Positions 59,821 through 64,000 of a stretch of 64,000 bases of DNA are shown here, one piece after another. The DNA is from Chloroflexaceae bacterium (GTDB lineage: Bacteria; Chloroflexota; Chloroflexia; Chloroflexales; Chloroflexaceae): the NCBI GenBank assembly GCA_025057155.1, contig JANWYD010000004.1, positions 124,001 to 188,000 on the forward strand, written 5' to 3'. The notes beneath the pieces are model-generated. The model had not been told where the DNA came from. It saw only the letters and a program-made list of their open reading frames with translations, and ran no database searches. How positions within the stretch are numbered: position 1 is the stretch's first letter; every line of letters starts with the position of its first letter. A program made the translations under genes and the position numbers.

Positions 59821-60898
59821 GCCAGGCTACGAGGCGCCGCATCTGGTGTATGTGGGGAGCGTCGGTGGTATGGAGGAACGCATCGTGGCCAGCGAGAGCC
59901 GGTTGCCCTTCCGGGGGCTGCCCGCGGCGGCCCTGCGCGGGCGCGGGCCGTTGGGTATGCTCCGTGGAGTTGTGACCATCGCCGCTGGCGTGCGCGCGGC
60001 CCGGCGCCTGCTCGCCGAGGTGCGCCCGGCGGCCATTCTGGGCACCGGTGGCTACGTCTGCGTGCCGCTGTTCCTCGCCGCGCGCAGCCGCGGCGTGCCT
60101 ACCCTGATCTATCTGCCCGACGTTGTGCCCGGGCTGGCCGTGCGCTTCCTCTCACGCATCGCCACCCTTACGGCGACGAGCGTCGAGGAGTCTCTGCCGC
60201 GCCTCGGCCTGCGGCCCGGCCATCCCCGCGCCCTGGTCACTGGCTACCCGGTGCGCCCGGAGTTGTTCGCCCAGGACCGGGCAACCTGCCGGCGGGCCTT
60301 CGACCTCTCGGACGATCTGCCGGTGCTGCTGGTGTACGGCGGGAGTCGCGGCGCGCGCAGCCTCAACCGGGCGATGGAGGCCTTGCTGCCGGATCTGCTC
60401 GCCCACTGCCAGATCATCCACGTCTGCGGCCGCGAAGGCGATGAGGTCTGGCTGCGGGAAGCGGCAGAGCGCCTCCCGGCCGGCTTGCAGGCCCGCTACC
60501 GGCTCTTTCCCTATCTCAGCAGCAATGCCGGGTCGCATTCAATGGTGCGCGCTTTCGGGGCGGCCGACCTGGCCGTGTGTCGGAGCGGCGCCTCCACCCT
60601 TGCAGAGTTGCCCGCCGCGGGACTCCCGGCTGTCCTGGTTCCGTACCCGTATGTTCATCAAGATGAAAATGCGGATTATCTGGTGCGTCGCGGCGCCGCG
60701 GTTAAGGTGCCCGACGGGGAAATGCTCGGCAGCGGGCCGCCGCAGGCAGGGCCGCTTTACCAGACCATTCTCCGCCTGGTCCGCGATCCGGCAGAACGCG
60801 CGCGGATGGCTGCTCGCAGTCGGGAGCTGGCCCGGCCTGACGCCGCGCAGAACCTGGCTGAGGCACTGCTTGGTCTCGCTGCAAGGAGGGGTGGCTGA
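59699..60898 (+). CDS. murG: UDP-GlcNAc:undecaprenyl-diphospho-muramoylpentapeptide GlcNAc transferase
   Basis: 399 residues from the ATG at 59699, inside ftsW. The first motif SGGGTGGHVYPALA begins about residue 19, so no later start would preserve it and the overlap must be real. GTGGYVCVPLFLAA, VYGGSRGARSLN and CRSGASTLAELPAAGLPAVLVPYPYVHQDENADYL define the acceptor and UDP-GlcNAc sites. It converts lipid I to lipid II at the membrane. The stop shares one base with the next start. Confidence 0.95.
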   Translation: MPRLFGASPLSSPCSIVLSGGGTGGHVYPALAVAAAIAAARPGYEAPHLVYVGSVGGMEERIVASESRLPFRGLPAAALRGRGPLGMLRGVVTIAAGVRAARRLLAEVRPAAILGTGGYVCVPLFLAARSRGVPTLIYLPDVVPGLAVRFLSRIATLTATSVEESLPRLGLRPGHPRALVTGYPVRPELFAQDRATCRRAFDLSDDLPVLLVYGGSRGARSLNRAMEALLPDLLAHCQIIHVCGREGDEVWLREAAERLPAGLQARYRLFPYLSSNAGSHSMVRAFGAADLAVCRSGASTLAELPAAGLPAVLVPYPYVHQDENADYLVRRGAAVKVPDGEMLGSGPPQAGPLYQTILRLVRDPAERARMAARSRELARPDAAQNLAEALLGLAARRGG

Positions 60899-61554
60899 TG
60901 GATCTTTCTAGAGCAGGCCAGCTTATACCAATCGCCCAGGCTTCGATCACCCTGACCCTTACCGGGGCGGCCCTCTTGTTGATCGTCCTCGCCATCGGCG
61001 GCTACTGGGGCTTCCAGCAGGGCTTTCGCAACATGCTTACCGTGACCCTCTGGACGATTGCCGCCTATGTGCTCACGGTGCAGGGTGGCAACTTCGTGAT
61101 CGGGGTCATCAACCGCCTCTGGCAGAATGGCCCCGCCCTGATCGCCTTCTTGCTCGGCCAGGACCCTGACGCCGCACCGCAACTCGATCCGCTGATCAGC
61201 CCGACGTTGCAGATCCCGCTCTTCTTCCGGTTGATCACCTTCGTGGCTCTGGTGTTCCTGGGCTTCTTCTTCAACAAGACCGCCGGCTGGCGCGGCAACC
61301 CCAGCCCTAAAGAGCCGCTAGCCCAGCCTCTGGGTCTCTTCGCGGGCGCGCTGGTGGTTCTGCTCTGGTCCAACGCGGCGGTGAACTTCTGGACAGAGTA
61401 TCGGGAGGCTGGCGGCGCCCGGCTCGCTCCGTTGGACAGCTTCCTGAACACCCTGCCCGACGTGCGCGCCTTCATCCCGTCGCTGATTACGATCTTCTTT
61501 CTGATCTTGATCATCCTGGTGATTGTCAACTTCCCGAAGGTCTGGAAACCCTGA
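60898..61554 (+). CDS. Unknown polytopic membrane protein in the dcw cluster
   Basis: 218 residues with four clear hydrophobic spans (about 20-40, 47-68, 106-125 and 138-158) and a fifth at the C-terminus (ITIFFLILIILVIVNF). The pattern recalls CvpA/colicin-V-production-type proteins but no signature is certain. The ATG shares one base with the murG stop (TGATG), so it is translated with murG. It lies between murG and murC, where division genes are expected. Function unknown. Confidence 0.8.
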   Translation: MDLSRAGQLIPIAQASITLTLTGAALLLIVLAIGGYWGFQQGFRNMLTVTLWTIAAYVLTVQGGNFVIGVINRLWQNGPALIAFLLGQDPDAAPQLDPLISPTLQIPLFFRLITFVALVFLGFFFNKTAGWRGNPSPKEPLAQPLGLFAGALVVLLWSNAAVNFWTEYREAGGARLAPLDSFLNTLPDVRAFIPSLITIFFLILIILVIVNFPKVWKP

Positions 61555-61600
61555 GCCGGGAGGCGCGAAAGGGTCAATCTCTGCCATCGGGTGGGGGCGT

Positions 61601-61617
61601 GGGGAAACCCGGTTGCC
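61601..61617. repeat. Family B half-palindrome
   Basis: GGGGAAACCCGGTTGCC in the gap between the unknown membrane gene and murC, the only family B copy inside the dcw cluster. Confidence 0.5.
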
Positions 61618-61647
61618 CTGCACGCTCGGAGGGGCGCGCACAAAGGC

Positions 61648-63057
61648 ATGCATTACCACATCATCGGCATCGCCGGGTCGGGCATGAGCGCCATTGCTGC
61701 GATCTTGCTCGACCAGGGCCACACCGTCAGCGGGTCGGATCTGAATGCCAACCGCCTTACCGCGGCCCTGGCCGTCCGCGGGGCCGTAATCTACCAGGGC
61801 CACGCTCCGGCCCACGTCGCCGGCGCTGATGCAGTGCTGGCCACCGCCGCCGTGCGTCCCGACCATCTGGAGCTCGTCGCGGCGCGCGACGCGGGCATTC
61901 CCGTGCTCGGTCGGGCCGACCTGTGGCGCGAGTGGTCGCGGCAACGGCTGGTGGTGGCCGTCGCCGGCACCCATGGCAAGACGACCACCAGCGCCATGAT
62001 CGCCGTGGCCCTGCGCGGGGCCGGTATCGAGGCGGGCTACCTGATCGGCGCCGAAGTCCCTGACCTGGGTGGCAACGCCGCCTGGGGCCGCCCCGAGGCG
62101 CCTCTGGTGATCGAGGCCGATGAGTACGACCGGGTTTTCCTGGCCCTGCGCCCCGCCATCGCGGTGATCACTAACGTAGAGTGGGATCATCCCGACATCT
62201 ACCCCTCCGCCGAGGAGTACGCCGCGGCCTTCGCCCGCTTCGCCGCCCTGGCGCCTTCCCCCGACCGGGTGGTGCTCTGCAGCGATGATCCGGGGGCCCT
62301 TGGCCTCGGTCTGGCCGGGGCGATGCTCTACGGCATCGAGGAGGCCATGGCCGCCGATCCGGTCTCGTGCCGCCTGGCGCCATTCGACTGGTCGGCCAGC
62401 GGCGTGGCGCCCACTGCTGACGGCGGCGTGCGCTTCGATCTGTGGCGCTACAACCGGCAACGCTTCGCCCAGCAGCGCCTTGGCAGCCTCAGCCTGCGCC
62501 TGCCCGGTTCCCATAACGTCCGCAATGCCCTGGCGGCCCTGGCCGTCTGCGCGCTGCTTCAGGCGCCCCTCGACGCTGGCGCGCGCGCCCTCGCCGCTTT
62601 CCGCGGCACGGCGCGGCGCTTCGAGATCAAGGGCGAAGCTGCGGGCGTTACCGTAGTTGATGACTACGCTCACCACCCTACCGAGGCCCGCGCGACGCTG
62701 GAAGCGGCGCGGATGCGCTTTCCAGGTCGGCGGCTGGTGCTCTACCTGCAGCCGCACACCTTCAGCCGCACCGCCGCCCTGCTCGATGAGTGGCCCGCCG
62801 CCTGCGCCGCTGCCGATCTGGTGCGCGTTGGCGATGTATACGCCGCTCGCGAGCAGGGCGACGCCCCGGGCCTTGCCCGCGCCCTGGCCGAACGGGTCGC
62901 CGCCCTCGGCCTCGACGCTCGCTACGCTGGTGGCCTCGAAGCCGCCGCCCGCCTCCTCGCCGTCGAGGTGCAATCGGGCGATGTCGTGCTCACCCTTGGC
63001 GCCGGCGATGGCGACCGCGTCGGTGTCCTGCTGCTGGAGCATTTGCGTGCCAGATGA
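61648..63057 (+). CDS. murC: UDP-N-acetylmuramate:L-alanine ligase
   Basis: 469 residues from the ATG at 61648 ([17 protein letters not shown]), the normal family start; the in-frame extension upstream lies in repeat DNA. ATP-binding [11 protein letters not shown] (about 109-119), [20 protein letters not shown] and the C-terminal [24 protein letters not shown] are present. It catalyses the first peptide addition to UDP-MurNAc. It is followed after 77 bp by murB, with a heptamer repeat in between. Confidence 0.96.
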   Translation: MHYHIIGIAGSGMSAIAAILLDQGHTVSGSDLNANRLTAALAVRGAVIYQGHAPAHVAGADAVLATAAVRPDHLELVAARDAGIPVLGRADLWREWSRQRLVVAVAGTHGKTTTSAMIAVALRGAGIEAGYLIGAEVPDLGGNAAWGRPEAPLVIEADEYDRVFLALRPAIAVITNVEWDHPDIYPSAEEYAAAFARFAALAPSPDRVVLCSDDPGALGLGLAGAMLYGIEEAMAADPVSCRLAPFDWSASGVAPTADGGVRFDLWRYNRQRFAQQRLGSLSLRLPGSHNVRNALAALAVCALLQAPLDAGARALAAFRGTARRFEIKGEAAGVTVVDDYAHHPTEARATLEAARMRFPGRRLVLYLQPHTFSRTAALLDEWPAACAAADLVRVGDVYAAREQGDAPGLARALAERVAALGLDARYAGGLEAAARLLAVEVQSGDVVLTLGAGDGDRVGVLLLEHLRAR

Positions 63058-63096
63058 TTGAGTGCCGTAGCGCGCCATAATCCAGAAGCACCACGC

Positions 63097-63134
63097 CCAA
63101 TCTAAAATCCAAAATCTAAAATCCAAAATCCAAA
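63097..63134 (-). repeat. TTTTGGA heptamer repeat, copy 3, abutting murB
   Basis: TCTAAAATCC and TCCAAAA units, the reverse complement of the heptamers in copies 1 and 2, run up to and include the A of the murB ATG. There is therefore no Shine-Dalgarno sequence of normal type before murB. Confidence 0.8.
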
Positions 63135-64000
63135 ATGAATCTCACCACCGCTCCGCTCCCCATCCGCGAACACGAGCCGATGGACCGCCACACTTCCTGG
63201 CGCGCTGGCGGCGTCGCCCGCTACTATGCCGAAATCGGTGCCCGCGCCGAGGCGCTGGCCCTGGCGGCCTGGGCGCGGGAGCATGCGCTTGCCACGATCT
63301 GGGTGGGGCGCGGCACCAATCTCCTGGTGCGCGACGCGGGCTATCCCGGCCTGGTCGCGGTGTATCGGGCCCAGCAGTGGCGGATTGACGAACACGGCGA
63401 TACCGCCGCCTTGAACGTCGAAGCCGGCGCGCCGATGGCCGGTCTGGCCCGCCGCCTCGCCGCTATGGGCTGGGCCGGCCTGGAGTGGGCCGAGGGGCTG
63501 CCGGGGGCCGTCGGCGGGGCTGTGGTCGGCAATGCCGGGTGCTACGGCGGCGATACCGCCAGTGTGCTGCTCAGCGCTGAGGTGCTGGTGGACAACGTGG
63601 TTGAAACCTGGCCCGTCGAACGGCTGGCCTACAGCTACCGCACCAGCGCCCTCAAAGAGGCCTGCATGTCTCCAGGCGCGCTCCCGCCCCTGGTGCTCTC
63701 GGCCACCTTCCGGCTCACCCGCGACGACCCGGCCAGGCTCATGGCCTCCATGCAACGCATTGCTGCTGAACGCAAGCGCAAAACTCCCGCCGGAAGCTCC
63801 TGCGGCAGCGTCTTCAAGAACCCGCCCGGCGACAGCGCCGGGCGCCTCATCGAGCGCGCAGGGTTAAAGGGACGCCGGGCGGGCGGGGCGATTATCAGCC
63901 CCGTTCACGCCAACTATATCGTCAATACCGGCGGTGCCACCGCCGCCGACATCATGACCCTGATTGACCTCGCCCGGAGTGAAGTGCTGCGCCAGTTCGG
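63135..64000 (+). CDS. murB: UDP-N-acetylenolpyruvoylglucosamine reductase, 3' truncated
   Basis: 288 residues are visible; the frame runs off the right edge. The FAD-binding domain has HTSWRAGG (about 17-24), GRGTNLLV and [33 protein letters not shown] (about 218-227) holds the proton-donor serine, and [31 protein letters not shown] follows. It reduces UDP-GlcNAc-enolpyruvate to UDP-MurNAc. The expected missing part is small. ATG at 63135 is chosen because it gives the family N-terminus; no ribosome-binding site is seen. Confidence 0.94.
   Translation, partial: MNLTTAPLPIREHEPMDRHTSWRAGGVARYYAEIGARAEALALAAWAREHALATIWVGRGTNLLVRDAGYPGLVAVYRAQQWRIDEHGDTAALNVEAGAPMAGLARRLAAMGWAGLEWAEGLPGAVGGAVVGNAGCYGGDTASVLLSAEVLVDNVVETWPVERLAYSYRTSALKEACMSPGALPPLVLSATFRLTRDDPARLMASMQRIAAERKRKTPAGSSCGSVFKNPPGDSAGRLIERAGLKGRRAGGAIISPVHANYIVNTGGATAADIMTLIDLARSEVLRQF

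Noticed and set aside
61318-63126. 602-codon open frame on the minus strand
   Set aside because: Antisense shadow of murC.

Overview
The window reads as a contiguous piece of a GC-rich bacterial chromosome, most likely from the Chloroflexota (class Chloroflexia, Chloroflexus/Roseiflexus-like). The basis is the gene content: a LysK-type [LysW]-lysine hydrolase, a glycine-tailed RRM protein, a stand-alone ANTAR regulator, BTAD-type activators, recurrent YERxRxE modules in a secreted protein, and a division/cell-wall cluster with Gram-positive-like gene content. This taxonomic call is inference from gene content. No rRNA, tRNA, prophage, transposase or CRISPR array was seen.

Layout. 0-9 kb: a truncated dipeptide epimerase, an ANTAR response regulator, a sugar-nucleotide transferase, an iron-type alcohol dehydrogenase, a double-HTH regulator, an S9 peptidase and an RRM protein. 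9-12 kb: a ligase-associated MBL exonuclease plus ATP-dependent DNA ligase pair. 12-25 kb: a membrane-anchored CCG/iron-sulfur oxidoreductase, LysK, an SDR epimerase, a CobC/CobS-like cobalamin pair, tsaD, a PgpH-type 7TM-HD phosphodiesterase, yqeY-gmk and rqcH. 25-38 kb: an envelope-themed stretch with a six-repeat Gmad2 lipoprotein, a secreted S9 peptidase, a zinc-finger/LCP protein, a phosphodiester-glycosidase-like protein, a CapA-like protein and a CHAT-like/LysM/NodB deacetylase fusion. 38-45 kb: a BTAD regulator followed by an unfamiliar trio (210-residue beta-rich protein, trypsin-like protease without signal peptide, helix-hairpin-helix protein) and a zinc-ribbon protein. 45-49 kb: a GHL10-like hydrolase, HtpX and a NarL-type regulator. 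49-64 kb: the dcw cluster mraZ-rsmH-ftsL-pbp-murF-mraY-murD-rhomboid-ftsW-murG-(unknown membrane protein)-murC-murB, cut off in murB at the right edge.

How it works together. The dcw cluster starts at a textbook promoter (TTGAAA, 17 bp, TATAAT) overlaid by 10-bp-phased TGGGG boxes, the operator type used by MraZ, so autoregulation is very likely. It lacks murE between pbp and murF and carries a rhomboid protease and an unknown membrane gene. The 30-38 kb stretch combines predicted attachment (LCP), modification (NodB deacetylase) and trimming (phosphodiester glycosidase) activities on cell-surface polymers.

The most unusual items are the deacetylase whose N-terminal half is a CHAT (caspase-like) domain with the catalytic His and Cys lost, the 41-44 kb trio, and at least five families of short palindromic or heptameric intergenic repeats. 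One heptamer tract runs directly into the murB start codon, and one palindrome family forms a four-copy array at about 55-bp spacing. All functional statements are from reading the sequence; no database search was run.
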